From NCBI GenBank assembly GCA_016717655.1, contig JADKFC010000003.1, positions 1 through 64,000 on the forward strand: a DNA stretch of 64,000 bases. The letters run 5' to 3'. This DNA comes from Saprospiraceae bacterium (lineage in GTDB: Bacteria > Bacteroidota > Bacteroidia > Chitinophagales > Saprospiraceae). The position numbers were made by a program, and so were the translations under genes. The notes beneath the pieces are model-generated. The model searched no databases. It was given only the letters and a program-made list of their open reading frames with translations, and was not told where the DNA came from. Shown here piece after piece: positions 20,104 through 29,123 of the stretch. Numbering within the stretch: the first letter of the stretch is position 1; each line of letters opens with the position of its first letter.

Positions 20104-21564
20104 ATGATAAAAAATTTTAAATTCAGCTTTGTACTATTTGTCATTGTGATCAACAGTGCATGTTCGCAGCAATCGTTTTATCAACCCATACAACGAACCG
20201 AAGATTTTTTGATAGACAGCCTGAAATTTGAAGCGTTTGAAGGTTTTGTTGAGGTACCCGAAAACCATCAAAACAACAACTCAAGAAGGATTCAACTTCC
20301 GGTATTGGTGATAAAGACACCCAATAAAAATCCTAAAGAAGCTGTATTTTGGTTGGATGGCGGACCTGGGGGGAGCAATATCATCTCACGAGACAAAATC
20401 AATTTGCGATCTGCTGCCAATGCGCTGAAAAATCACGATTTTGTATGTGTGGGCTATCGCGGTGTGGATGGTTCCATAAAGTTGGAAGCAAAAAAAATCA
20501 CCAAGGCCTTCAAAGGATTGGATCATAAAATGTTGAGCGAAAAGTCGATTCGTAATATCAGGGAGACTATTAAAGATTATAAAGCAGATTTAAAGGAAAA
20601 AAACATTGACATTAACCAATACCATATATTGAATGTCATTGAAGATATGGAAACTGTAAGGAAACAATTGAGTTATAAAAAAATAAATTTGCTATCAGTC
20701 AGTTACGGTACCCGTGTGGCCTTGTTGTACAGCTATCAATATCCCGAAATTATCCACCGAACTTTAATGATAGGGGCTAGTCCACCTGGATATTTTTTGG
20801 CAAGACCCGAACAAGCTGAAGCAGTGATTGACAAATATGACCAATTGTATAGAGAAAACATCAATAGCGGCTATTCCATCAAAGAGACGATGAAAAAGGC
20901 TCTGCAAAACGTGCCTAAAAGATGGTCTGTTTTTAGGTTGGATGCCGATAAAATAAAAGCGGGCACCGTTAATGCGCTGTACAATGTGGATTTTGCCGTC
21001 TCTGTTTTTGATGCCTATAAAAAAGCAGCAGAGGAAGAGGACTACAGTGGCTTGTTTATGTTGCAAAAACTTTCGGATGTCAGTCACCCTAAGGTGATGG
21101 GCGACGTATTTGCTAAAACAGTATCGGCAGATTGGGATAACAACAAAGAGTATGAACAAGAAATGCGTAATAGCCATGCTATTTTAGGTGGCAACGTATC
21201 GTTGTTATACGCAGCTACTTCAAAAGAATGGGAAATTATTCCCATCCCTTCTGCCTATCAAAAATGCCGACAATCGAACACAGAAACTTTAATCATAAGC
21301 GGAGATTTAGACCACAGAACACCGCCCGAAATTGTGGATAAAAAGTTAATGCCTTTTCTTACCAATGGCAGACACATCATCCTGAAAAATTGTTCCCATA
21401 TTGATATTTTATCTGTAGTAATGAAAAATGAAACCTTTATTGAGCAGTATTTTGGCAGTGGGGAAATAGAGGAAACAACATTTATCGTTCCTGAAAAAGT
21501 TGATTTCACATCTAAAATAAAAATCGGTAAATTCAAGATATTTTTGTTTGGTATGTTTAAGTAG
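20104..21564 (+). CDS. Alpha/beta-hydrolase lipoprotein, prolyl-aminopeptidase-like
   Basis: This 486-residue protein has a lipoprotein signal (FVLFVIVINSAC). The fold shows an oxyanion segment (WLDGGPGGSN), the nucleophile elbow SVSYGTR (Ser near residue 200), the acid in ISGDLDHRTPPE and the histidine in LKNCSHIDIL. This layout matches the secreted proline-iminopeptidase/tripeptidyl-aminopeptidase group, but substrates vary widely. It sits 11 bp behind the second barrel gene. Confidence 0.8.
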   Translation: MIKNFKFSFVLFVIVINSACSQQSFYQPIQRTEDFLIDSLKFEAFEGFVEVPENHQNNNSRRIQLPVLVIKTPNKNPKEAVFWLDGGPGGSNIISRDKINLRSAANALKNHDFVCVGYRGVDGSIKLEAKKITKAFKGLDHKMLSEKSIRNIRETIKDYKADLKEKNIDINQYHILNVIEDMETVRKQLSYKKINLLSVSYGTRVALLYSYQYPEIIHRTLMIGASPPGYFLARPEQAEAVIDKYDQLYRENINSGYSIKETMKKALQNVPKRWSVFRLDADKIKAGTVNALYNVDFAVSVFDAYKKAAEEEDYSGLFMLQKLSDVSHPKVMGDVFAKTVSADWDNNKEYEQEMRNSHAILGGNVSLLYAATSKEWEIIPIPSAYQKCRQSNTETLIISGDLDHRTPPEIVDKKLMPFLTNGRHIILKNCSHIDILSVVMKNETFIEQYFGSGEIEETTFIVPEKVDFTSKIKIGKFKIFLFGMFK

Positions 21565-21717
21565 TGAAACGATTCATTTAAAGGATGAAGGGGAAAAAGT
21601 AATAGTTATCCATTTACAAACCAATGGGATAAATGAGCAGGATAGATGTGTAATTGAATTGGTCAAAAGAATGCGTTACTACAAGATGGAGTTTAGTAAA
21701 TATAGTAGATTTGTATC

Positions 21718-22272
21718 ATGGAAATGTTAAACATAGAAACAAAACGACTTACAATTCGACAGCTTAAGTTGGCTGATTTGGCTGACTTTCATTTTTATCG
21801 TTCCAATCCGGAAGTTACAAAATACCAAGGCTTTGATGTGATGACAGAAGAGCAGGCTGAAAATTTTATTAATGACAACCTGACTAAGTTTAATGGTAAA
21901 GCCGGAGAATGGGTACAGTATGGCATTGAGCATATAGAAAATAAACAACTGATTGGCGATTGCGCCATCAAGCTTGACGCGTATGACACAAGAATTGCGG
22001 AAATAGGGATTACCATTTCACATCTTGAGCAAAAAAAGGGTTATGCCAAAGAAGTGATGATGGGGCTTCTGTCTTTTCTTTTTGACACAAAAGGCGTACA
22101 CCGTGTGGTTGAAATTGTGGATGCTGAAAACACGGCATCGATCTGCCTTTTGAATAGCATTGGTTTTAGGCAAGAGGGGCATTTTATTGAGAATATATTT
22201 TTTAAGGGAAAATGGGGAAGTGAGTATCAGTTTGCCATGTTAAAACGAGAATGGGACGAGAGAAAAAAGTGA
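21718..22272 (+). CDS. GNAT-family N-acetyltransferase (RimJ/RimL type)
   Basis: This 184-residue protein has the RimL-like start IETKRLTIRQLKLADL. A modified acetyl-CoA loop (EQKKGYAKEVMMGLLSFLF) and the C-terminal AENTASICLLNSIGFRQEG motif follow. It would transfer acetyl groups to an amine on a protein or small molecule; the substrate is not predictable. A 150-bp gap separates it from the hydrolase gene. Confidence 0.88.
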   Translation: MEMLNIETKRLTIRQLKLADLADFHFYRSNPEVTKYQGFDVMTEEQAENFINDNLTKFNGKAGEWVQYGIEHIENKQLIGDCAIKLDAYDTRIAEIGITISHLEQKKGYAKEVMMGLLSFLFDTKGVHRVVEIVDAENTASICLLNSIGFRQEGHFIENIFFKGKWGSEYQFAMLKREWDERKK

Positions 22273-22910
22273 ATGCTTTCATTGACATTCAGTTATTGTT
22301 AATTATGTTGGGTTAGCTTTCAGCAACCAATATATTTTGACTCAGTGTTGAAGAGAGATAAACTGTCAGTCAACCGTTGACTTACGACTATGTGTATGGA
22401 TTGTTGTGATTGATTTGTGCTTGATTGAGGGGGGAGATATGAAGTGTGTAATGATTATTTTTTAGGATATCACAGAATGAGGAACTGGGTAAAGCCGTTT
22501 AAAATTGGATTGTAAAACCAGTCAGGTGTGTGCTCGAAAACGCCATGGTAGCTTTTGTAATAAGCTGCCGTTGTAATATAAGGCTTAGGCACATAGTGAC
22601 TTTAATTTTACAAGTATTACATACATGAATTTGCATTCTCATCTTGGGTCCTTCATTTTAAGTTAGGGGAAGATAAGTTGGAGTCAGATTTAATTTTGAG
22701 TGCCAGAAGCTTAGATAGCGTTGATAGGTAAACTATGAGAACCCGCATGGGTCAGAAAGTGATATTAACCACAACACCCCCTAATACCATCGCCTTCTAT
22801 TGTCCAATTTTAATTTGGTGCAAATAAATTATTTGTCCGACAAACAAAATGTTCTTTGGCTATATTTGCAAAGACAAATTATTATTGTTTCCGTTTTAAA
22901 ATAACAGGGC
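22273..22910. other. Intergenic region, no supported gene
   Basis: I see no coding frame, RNA or strong palindrome in these ~640 bases. They lead into copy B of the dispersed repeat. Confidence 0.4.
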
Positions 22911-23190
22911 TATGGTTATATTTACAGAGATTATAAGTACTTAGCATGAAAAAATTAACCCTTACCTAATAGATGGAAGTGATGACTCCTCTTATTAGCC
23001 TATTGATTAAAGATTCCCGTTTTGGCTTTAGGCATATATTAAGCGTTTGTAAACGTTTAGAAGCGAAAGATTCCAAGCGTGTAATAAACGGGTATACACG
23101 TTTAGTAGAGGATAGTAATATTAAAAGTCAGGGATTTATGAAAATTGATAAAGTTGCGCCTATTGGGGAGTTGCGGAAATAAACAAGTTA
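22911..23190 (+). repeat. Dispersed ~280-bp repeat, copy B
   Basis: This copy shows GATTATAAGTACTTAGCATG, GCGTTTGTAAACG, GTCAGGGATTTATG and the tail GGGGAGTTGCGGAAATAAAC, aligned along its length with copy A. The short frame after the first block reads MKKLTLT, stop. It ends 21 bp before the start of a lipoprotein gene on the same strand. Confidence 0.7.
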
Positions 23191-23211
23191 GTGACCATTG
23201 AAAGAAATAAT

Positions 23212-23739
23212 ATGAGATTAATATTTTACCTAATTCCTTTCTTACTTATGAATTGCTCGAACAAAAAAAGCAATGAAATTAACTTATATGAAGATAGGAT
23301 ATTAGGAGAATCGTATTTTTCGAATGGGCTAATAAAAACAAGAGTTGTAAAAGGTAGAACTCCTGGTGAAGACACTTTTCTATCAATTATTAATTTTGAT
23401 TCATTGGGAAATAAATTAAGTGAATACGGATCTAGACATTATGGTCAAAAATTTAAATCAGTCTTTAAATATGATTTGCAAGGTACTCTTTCTGAAGAGT
23501 TAATTTATTCATTTGATACCTTAGGTAACTCCGATCATTTTGAAAATTATGATGAAACGTACCATGATTACAATCTTGATGATACCTTAGCAAATTATAA
23601 TGGTTATATTTCATCTAAAATAATTTATAAATATACAAATGGAATTAAAATAGCAAAATATATGGAATTAGGAACAGATTCTTTAACAGGAGTCCAAAAT
23701 TTTAATATTATTCGAATAGATACAATAATTAATGATTAA
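23212..23739 (+). CDS. Small lipoprotein of unknown function
   Basis: The ATG at 23212 gives a 175-residue protein with a lipobox (LIPFLLMNCS). An in-frame GTG at 23191 would put extra polar residues before the signal and is less likely. The mature part is rich in Tyr, Asp and Asn, with MORN/RHS-like short beta motifs (SLGNKLSEYGSRHYGQKFK; DLQGTLSEELIYSFDTLGN). I do not recognise a family. It is framed by repeat copy B upstream and an attC-like palindrome downstream. Confidence 0.65.
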   Translation: MRLIFYLIPFLLMNCSNKKSNEINLYEDRILGESYFSNGLIKTRVVKGRTPGEDTFLSIINFDSLGNKLSEYGSRHYGQKFKSVFKYDLQGTLSEELIYSFDTLGNSDHFENYDETYHDYNLDDTLANYNGYISSKIIYKYTNGIKIAKYMELGTDSLTGVQNFNIIRIDTIIND

Positions 23740-23745
23740 AACGAT

Positions 23746-23813
23746 CACTAACAATGTCTTTGATGAACAGATTTCGCTATTGCTCATCCGTCACAAAGAC
23801 TAGCCGTTATCGG
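23746..23813 (+). other. attC-like palindrome after the lipoprotein gene
   Basis: CTAACAATG begins the left side, GTCTTTG (23756-23762) pairs with CAAAGAC (23794-23800), and AGCCGTTATCGG closes the right side. The element starts 7 bp after the upstream stop codon. Confidence 0.45.
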
Positions 23814-23846
23814 AAATTAATAAATAAAAATAAATTGAAATCAAAT

Positions 23847-24467
23847 ATGAAGTCAGTAGTCTTAACCTTATCTATGTTTCTAACTATTGTAGATTTAACC
23901 GGTCAATCGGTGGAACGGTTTATACGAATAATAGGTAATTCTTCCTATACATTTGAATCAATGGGGACGAGAATAAATTTTACAGTAAATGAAACAGTAA
24001 AAAGTGAATATAGAAATACTGAAAACTCATCATTTGAACAGTCTCTAATTGAATTAAAACAAAAGTTAGATAGTTTATCCATAAAGGGAAATCTAATAGA
24101 AAAGTCAAATTTCAAATTTGATGTTTCCCAAAAAACTAAAAGTAAAGAATTTTATATTGATATAGAAAAGCAAAATGAGGTAGATAGAATTATTGAGATT
24201 CAAAATGAAAAGTATCTAATTAAAAATTTTACTTATCTATATTTTGAACCTAATTTTGATATTGAAGATAAATTAGCAAATGATGCTATTAATGATGCAA
24301 AGCAAAAAGCAACGGCTATTTGTTTAAAATTAGGTAAAAAACTTGGAGATATTTTGAATGTTGAAACAAGATCAAACGGTTGTTGCTCATACATTAGTGA
24401 ATCGTCAAACTCAATAGACCAAAAGAAATACAGTGTAACAATAACCTTTGAATTATTAAATAAGTGA
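23847..24467 (+). CDS. SIMPL-domain-like periplasmic protein, paralogue 1
   Basis: The start at 23847 gives a signal peptide (SVVLTLSMFLTIVDLTGQ). The alternative upstream start would translate part of the palindrome. The 206-residue protein resembles DUF541/SIMPL proteins: RIIGNSSYTFE near the start, a long charged helix, YFEPNFDIEDKLANDAIND and AICLKLGKKLGDILNVE near the end. SIMPL proteins are extracytoplasmic and poorly understood. The next gene, a paralogue, begins with GTG overlapping its stop (GTGA). Confidence 0.65.
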   Translation: MKSVVLTLSMFLTIVDLTGQSVERFIRIIGNSSYTFESMGTRINFTVNETVKSEYRNTENSSFEQSLIELKQKLDSLSIKGNLIEKSNFKFDVSQKTKSKEFYIDIEKQNEVDRIIEIQNEKYLIKNFTYLYFEPNFDIEDKLANDAINDAKQKATAICLKLGKKLGDILNVETRSNGCCSYISESSNSIDQKKYSVTITFELLNK

Positions 24468-25101
24468 GAATATTAGTCGCTATATTTATTTTATTTGCTA
24501 GGATTGGTTTCTGTCAGACATCATCCATAAGTGTATTGGGAAAAACGACTTATACTGAAGAAGCAAAACAAGGATGCATTGATTTATCTACTTTTAGAAG
24601 TAAAGAATATTCGGTAGGCACTATTCAACTAAAAATGAACTTAATTTAAGAAAGTTGAATGTTGAAATAAATGGTAAAATTATATATTTATTCGAGACAA
24701 AAAGTGAAGATTCCTTGCAAAACGCTATTTTGAAATTAAAATCTAGTGATTTTAAAATAGAACGTGTATATTATAAATATGAGCCCCATAACTTTAGAGC
24801 CGAAGATAACAGAGCTATAGAATCCATTGATAATGCTTTGCAGGTTGCTGGCATGATGGCTGAAAAAATTGGATATAAATTAAGTGATATTTTAAATATA
24901 GATGATGACGTTCAAAGATCTAGTAATTCTGATTGGTTTACTTGTACAAATGAAGATCTAATGAAGTTGTTGGAACAAGAAGGTTTCACAAGTATTAGTG
25001 TTAGTTTTGTACCTTACCCCACAGAATCAAATCAGAGATTTAGAACAAGTGAATATAACACATGGGTAACATTTGAAATTATAAAAAGTAACTCTCGATA
25101 A
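24464..25101 (+). CDS. SIMPL-domain-like protein, paralogue 2, one frameshift
   Basis: The first frame encodes a signal peptide (FILFARIGFCQ) and SISVLGKTTYTEEAKQG, then stops at 24649. Adding one A near 24645 joins it to RKLNVEINGKIIYLFETK and AEKIGYKLSDILNIDDD, giving about 212 residues. The order of motifs matches paralogue 1, so the pair is a coupled tandem duplication. An attC-like palindrome overlaps its stop codon. Confidence 0.62.
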
Positions 25102-25164
25102 CAATGGCTATGATGATAGTTTGGCTACCGCCAAAACCATCACAAAGCAAAACCGTTATGGGCC
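25097..25164 (+). other. attC-like palindrome after the SIMPL pair
   Basis: The left side GATAACAATGGCTATGATG continues to GTTTGGC, which pairs across a TACC loop with GCCAAAACCATC. The right end is AACCGTTATGGGCC. The left half is nearly identical to that of the element at 26882. Confidence 0.5.
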
Positions 25165-25182
25165 ATGTTAAAAAAAACACTA

Positions 25183-26096
25183 ATGAGAAGATTCTTTTAT
25201 ATTATAACAAGTTTTTGTTTGATTTTAAGCTGTGCTAATTCTCCTAAAAAGGACATATCGATTACTGAGATTAGTGATACAATTAAAAATATTTTTATAT
25301 CTCAGCCAATAAATCTTGATAGTTGCTCAATTATAGTTGATCCATATGACCGGACAGATTTTTCCATAATTAGAAAGACTGACAAATTTGGATTAATTAA
25401 AGACAAAAACCAATTACTTCTGTCAATAGAATTTGATACAATAGAACGACCTCACTTAGCTGACTACTTTTTTATTACTAAAAATCGTTTAACTGGCGTT
25501 GTTACTTCAGAAGGAATTTTGACAGTACCTGTATGTTATGAGCATATAGAATATGATTGGAAAGAACAGAAATCAGGTGAGGAAGATTGTTTTATAGTTC
25601 AAAAAATCGAAAACTCGGGTCTATAGATTTTCACAATAAAACAATTATTCCGATTGAATATGACGGGATTTCTAATTGGGTTGAATATGGACCAGAAGCT
25701 CACTTCGTCAAAAAAGGCACAAAATATGGAATAATTGACTATAACACTGGTAAACTAATAATCCCAGTAGAATATGATGGAATTGATGTCCATAAAGGTG
25801 TTATAGAAATAAAAAAGAATAACAGTTATGGTGTTATTTCATGGAAAAATGAGGAGATTATTCCATGTACATACGATAGAGTATTCGTTGATCTGGATTA
25901 TTTCGGTTTTGAGAAGAATCATAAAGACAGAATATTTGCAAAAAAGGACAATGTTTGGTATGCGTTTCTTATGAATGGAAAGCTACTAAAATCCAATGTC
26001 TCGACAGTAGAAATTGATAGTGATTTCTTAAAATACGAACCAGACAGCAATGAATACCGTTACCATTTAAAAGATTGTATGGTATTCACTAAATAA
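25183..26096 (+). CDS. WG-repeat lipoprotein, one frameshift
   Basis: The ATG at 25183 gives a lipoprotein signal (YIITSFCLILSC); an in-frame ATG at 25165 is the alternative. The body carries WG-type beta repeats (KFGLIKDKNQLLLSIEFD; KYGIIDYNTGKLIIPVEYD; SYGVISWKNEEIIPCTYD). The first frame ends at 25626. One missing A near 25603 hides KNRKLGSIDFHNKTIIPIEYD, and restoring it gives about 304 residues. WG-repeat proteins are common surface or periplasmic proteins of unknown role. The gene lies between two attC-like palindromes. Confidence 0.75.
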
Positions 26097-26137
26097 TTAA
26101 GAAATGACAAGAAAAAATAAACACAGCCCATTACAAA

Positions 26138-26262
26138 CAATATAACAAATGCGGGTATGCGTGTTCGTTGAAACATTTGGAATCTTTACATACATTTGTG
26201 CTGGCTTGAAAATGCAGTGCAATCTAGTCCCGCACTTGTCATATTGTCGGCCGTTATGCAGG
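26138..26262 (+). other. attC-like palindrome after the WG-repeat gene
   Basis: CAATATAACAAATGCGGG (26138-26155) and CCCGCACTTGTCATATTG (26229-26246) pair at 16 of 18 positions across a 73-nt spacer. TCGGCCGTTATGCAGG follows. Large size and a terminal CCGTTATGC are attC-like. Confidence 0.5.
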
Positions 26263-26329
26263 ATGAAATGAATTGGAAAGAGACTTGACAACAGTACCAA
26301 ATATTGGTGCTTTTGTATAAAAGATAGAA

Positions 26330-26575
26330 ATGTCAAAGAACACATCTGTTACCTCTGGGGACCATTTTGAGCGTATCATCGAAAAAAGTATAAAATCTGG
26401 CCGGTATTCTTCTGCAAGTGAAGTAATTAGAGAAGGACTAAGACTTGTCGATGAAAGGGAACAAAAAATAAAAATACTTCGGGATGCAATTGAAGCAGGA
26501 GAAAAAAGTGGTTATGTTAAAAATTTTAACCCAGTAAAACACTTAGAAAAACTTAATCGAAGTTATAAAAAATGA
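26330..26575 (+). CDS. parD: ParD-like antitoxin
   Basis: This 81-residue protein has a ribbon-helix-helix N-terminus (SVTSGDHFERIIEKSIKSGRYS) with the typical SASEVIREGLRLVDERE helix. The C-terminal tail would bind the toxin. It overlaps the toxin gene by 4 bp (ATGA). The pair should autoregulate from the promoter upstream. Confidence 0.9.
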   Translation: MSKNTSVTSGDHFERIIEKSIKSGRYSSASEVIREGLRLVDEREQKIKILRDAIEAGEKSGYVKNFNPVKHLEKLNRSYKK

Positions 26576-26871
26576 AGCTTAACTTTGAAATAAGTAGATT
26601 AGCATTAGAAGATTTAAATTATATCTGGGAATATACTCTTGAACAATGGTCTAAAGAACAAGCGGACAAATACTACAACGAGATATTTTCGGTTATTCGT
26701 AAAATTTGTGAAAACTCTGATATTGGGAAGTCAATTGACGAAATTAAAAAAGGACATCGAAGAATTAATATAAAATCTCATATGATCATCTATAAAGTCA
26801 AAGGAAAAACAATATTTATCGACAGAAAATTACATCAAAAAATAAATATCGAAAAACAGTTGAATGAATAA
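26572..26871 (+). CDS. parE: ParE-family toxin
   Basis: This 99-residue RelE/ParE-superfamily toxin has LNFEISRLALEDLNYIWEYT, WSKEQADKYYNEIF, GHRRINIKSHMIIYKVKG and a C-terminal IFIDRKLHQ. ParE toxins inhibit DNA gyrase. It is translationally coupled to parD and followed by an attC-like palindrome, a layout common for TA cassettes in integron arrays. Confidence 0.9.
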   Translation: MKLNFEISRLALEDLNYIWEYTLEQWSKEQADKYYNEIFSVIRKICENSDIGKSIDEIKKGHRRINIKSHMIIYKVKGKTIFIDRKLHQKINIEKQLNE

Positions 26872-26881
26872 ATCACCTTAC

Positions 26882-26968
26882 ATAACAACGGCTATGATGA
26901 TAGATTCGCTATACTTCGACTTCGCTCAGTAACACGCTTCATCTATCAAATAGCCTAAATGTTGGCGT
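26882..26968 (+). other. attC-like palindrome after ParDE
   Basis: CATAACAACGG begins the site. GGCTATGATGATAGA (26890-26904) pairs with TCTATCAAATAGCC (26942-26955) with one small bulge. AAATGTTGGCG ends it. The left half matches the site at 25097 with a single mismatch over about 20 bases. Confidence 0.5.
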
Positions 26969-27030
26969 AATGTATTACCACACCTCCCATCAAACTAATT
27001 AGCCCCTGACCCGATTCAAACCGATTTGAC

Positions 27031-27077
27031 TTGCGGAGAATAATTTTAATAATCACCGCAAAAATGCGGAGAATAAT
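27031..27077 (+). promoter_or_regulatory. Palindromic operator-like site upstream of the Fic gene
   Basis: TGCGGAGAATAAT (27032-27044) forms an imperfect palindrome with AATAATCACCGCA ending at 27060. A second direct copy of TGCGGAGAATAAT follows at 27065-27077. The three half-sites lie 35-80 bp before the GTG start and suggest autoregulation by the Fic protein's C-terminal winged helix. Confidence 0.5.
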
Positions 27078-27110
27078 GCTTTTATTTGCTGCAATAATCC
27101 AAATTAGATA

Positions 27111-28214
27111 GTGGCAAAATGCATCTACGAATATAAAAACTGGACAAATTTTACCTGGCGGGAAACCGACATCAACGCCCTATTTGGAGTAGTTAGAAAC
27201 CTTCAGGGTAAAATTATCGGACAGATGAACACATTTGGCTTTGCAACTAAAGAAGAAGCAACACTTACAACTTTAACGCTTGACGTTATTAAATCATCTG
27301 AAATTGAAGGAGAAAAACTGGACTATGAACAAGTTCGTTCATCCATTGCAAGAAGACTTGGTATTAACATAGCAGGACTTATTCAAGCAAACAGAAACGT
27401 GGAAGGAGTTGTTGAAATGATGCTTGACGCAACACAAAACTATCACAAGCCACTGACAAATAAACGACTATTTGGCTGGCATTCGGCACTTTTTCCTACA
27501 GGACACAGCGGAATGCATAAAATAGAAGTTGGGCGGTATCGAACTGGCGAGATGCAGATAGTATCGGGAGCAATGGGAAAAGAAAAAGTCCATTTCGAAG
27601 CGGTTCCTTCCAACAGCGTAAAAGAAGAAATGGATAAGTTTTTAAAATGGTTTAATGACAGCCCCCCCATGGATCCTGTTCTAAAATCTGCAATTGCTCA
27701 TTTCTGGTTTATTATCATACACCCATTTGACGATGGAAACGGAAGAATTGCAAGGGCAATTTCAGATTTAATGCTTGCCCGTGCTGATAAAACGAAAGAA
27801 CGTTACTACAGTATGTCAAGTCAAATTTTGGTTGAACGAAAACAGTATTATGAGATTTTACAGAAGGTTCAACACAGCAATGGCGACATTACAGCTTGGT
27901 TAGACTGGTTTTTGCACTGCCTTCATAATTCACTTATAGCAACGGAAGCTACTTTGCAGAAAATATTAAGAAAAAACGAGTTTTGGAATATTCACGAAAA
28001 CACTGGGTTTAACGAACGACAAAGATTAGTGTTAAAAAAACTTTTTGATGGATTTGACGGAAAACTAAAATCATCAAAATGGGCAAAAATTGCAAAATGT
28101 TCACCTGACACTGCATTGCGTGACATCAAGGATTTAATTGACAAGGGAATATTACAACAGGAACAGGAAGGTGGACGAAGCACAAACTATGAACTGACAG
28201 ACTTCTGGAAGTAA
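27111..28214 (+). CDS. Fic-family protein AMP-transferase-like, class II
   Basis: This 367-residue protein has an N-terminal DUF4172-like region, a Fic core with the catalytic motif HPFDDGNGR (residues 204-212) and a C-terminal winged helix (SKWAKIAKCSPDTALRDIKDL). The inhibitory motif S-x3-E-G is present at S62-E66-G67, N-terminal to the Fic core, which marks a self-inhibited class II enzyme. It would AMPylate a protein target. The start is a GTG. Attached DNA-binding domains in this group often regulate their own promoter, consistent with the repeated half-sites upstream. Confidence 0.9.
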   Translation: MAKCIYEYKNWTNFTWRETDINALFGVVRNLQGKIIGQMNTFGFATKEEATLTTLTLDVIKSSEIEGEKLDYEQVRSSIARRLGINIAGLIQANRNVEGVVEMMLDATQNYHKPLTNKRLFGWHSALFPTGHSGMHKIEVGRYRTGEMQIVSGAMGKEKVHFEAVPSNSVKEEMDKFLKWFNDSPPMDPVLKSAIAHFWFIIIHPFDDGNGRIARAISDLMLARADKTKERYYSMSSQILVERKQYYEILQKVQHSNGDITAWLDWFLHCLHNSLIATEATLQKILRKNEFWNIHENTGFNERQRLVLKKLFDGFDGKLKSSKWAKIAKCSPDTALRDIKDLIDKGILQQEQEGGRSTNYELTDFWK

Positions 28215-28218
28215 CACT

Positions 28219-28342
28219 ACCGCCAACATCGGTTTTGCGTCAGGTGAGATGAAGTGCTTCTATTGACAATTTTGTGCATAATTGAAATGCGATTCTAAGT
28301 ATCAAGTGGAGTGCTAAAATGCCCACCCGACCGCAGAGCAGA
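28219..28342 (+). other. attC-like palindrome after the Fic gene
   Basis: CGCCAACATCGGTTTTGCG starts 5 bp after the stop. Its left arm GCGTCAGGTGAG...GAAGTGCTTC pairs imperfectly with the right arm GGAGTGCTAAAATGCCCACC and GACCGCAGAGC. The right terminus lacks the expected GTT core, so it may be truncated at the island edge. Confidence 0.4.
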
Positions 28343-28364
28343 AGAAAAGGTTATCATTAGCCTC

Positions 28365-29123
28365 TCACCCCCCCAACCACTCCCTAAACTCCCTCGCTCT
28401 TTCCCTAGCTACAATGGTTTCGACTTTGTGATCGGGGTGTAAGGTGAGGAGGTAGCGGCCGTTGAGGTATTGTTCTATCTTAAGAATGGTGTTGTGTTTG
28501 ACGAGCATGCCGCGGTTGATGCGGAAATATTCATGGGTGGGTAGTTCTTTTTGGAGTTGGTCGAGGGTGGCATCCCAGAGGTATCTTTTGCCCATGCGTG
28601 TGACGAGGAAGGTGCAGCCTTCTTCGGCGTAAAAGTAGGCGATGTCGGTGGTGGGGATGACTACGAGCTGGTTGCCGTGGCGGAGGGTGAAGTTGGTTTT
28701 GGTATTGGATGCTTTGAGAAGGGAATGTACGCCTTCGTGTTGGGTAGTACTGTCTGTTCTTTTGCCGGTGAAGGTTATGAACTTTTGGAGGGCCAGTTGT
28801 AGGTCTTCGGGATCGATGGGTTTTAATAAATAATCAATGCTGTAGAGTTTAAAGGCTTCGAGGGCAAACTCGTCGTAGGCAGTGGTGAAGATGACGGGGA
28901 TGGTGGTTTGGGATTCGAGCAGGGCTTCGATGCTGAGGCCGTCACCCAGGCGGATGTCGCATAGCAACAGATCGATGGCAGGTTGACTAGCCAGGTAGGC
29001 CTTTGTTTTGGCAGCGCTGTCGCAATGGGCCACCACCTCGGTTTTGATTTCGCAGTCGCCCAGCAATCGTTTGAGGCGATTGGCAGCGGGTAATTCATCT
29101 TCAATGAGGGCAAGGCGGATCAT
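28365..29123 (-). CDS. LytTR-family response regulator
   Basis: This 252-residue regulator has a receiver domain with the phospho-acceptor in LLLCDIRLGDG and the conserved lysine in YLLKPID. A C-terminal LytTR DNA-binding domain (TLRHGNQLVVIPTTDIAYFY; EYFRINRGMLVKHNTI) follows. The ATG at 29123 overlaps the kinase stop by 4 bp, so the two are coupled. Being directly downstream of a TonB receptor, it may control that receptor. Confidence 0.92.
   Translation of the reverse strand: MIRLALIEDELPAANRLKRLLGDCEIKTEVVAHCDSAAKTKAYLASQPAIDLLLCDIRLGDGLSIEALLESQTTIPVIFTTAYDEFALEAFKLYSIDYLLKPIDPEDLQLALQKFITFTGKRTDSTTQHEGVHSLLKASNTKTNFTLRHGNQLVVIPTTDIAYFYAEEGCTFLVTRMGKRYLWDATLDQLQKELPTHEYFRINRGMLVKHNTILKIEQYLNGRYLLTLHPDHKVETIVARERAREFREWLGG

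Noticed and set aside
21548..21730. A 60-codon frame overlapping the hydrolase and GNAT genes
   Set aside because: It overlaps two well-supported genes and has no recognisable motif.
22973..23182. A 69-codon frame inside dispersed repeat copy B
   Set aside because: The frame is not preserved in copies A and C and has no recognised domain. The conservation is better explained by DNA or RNA function.
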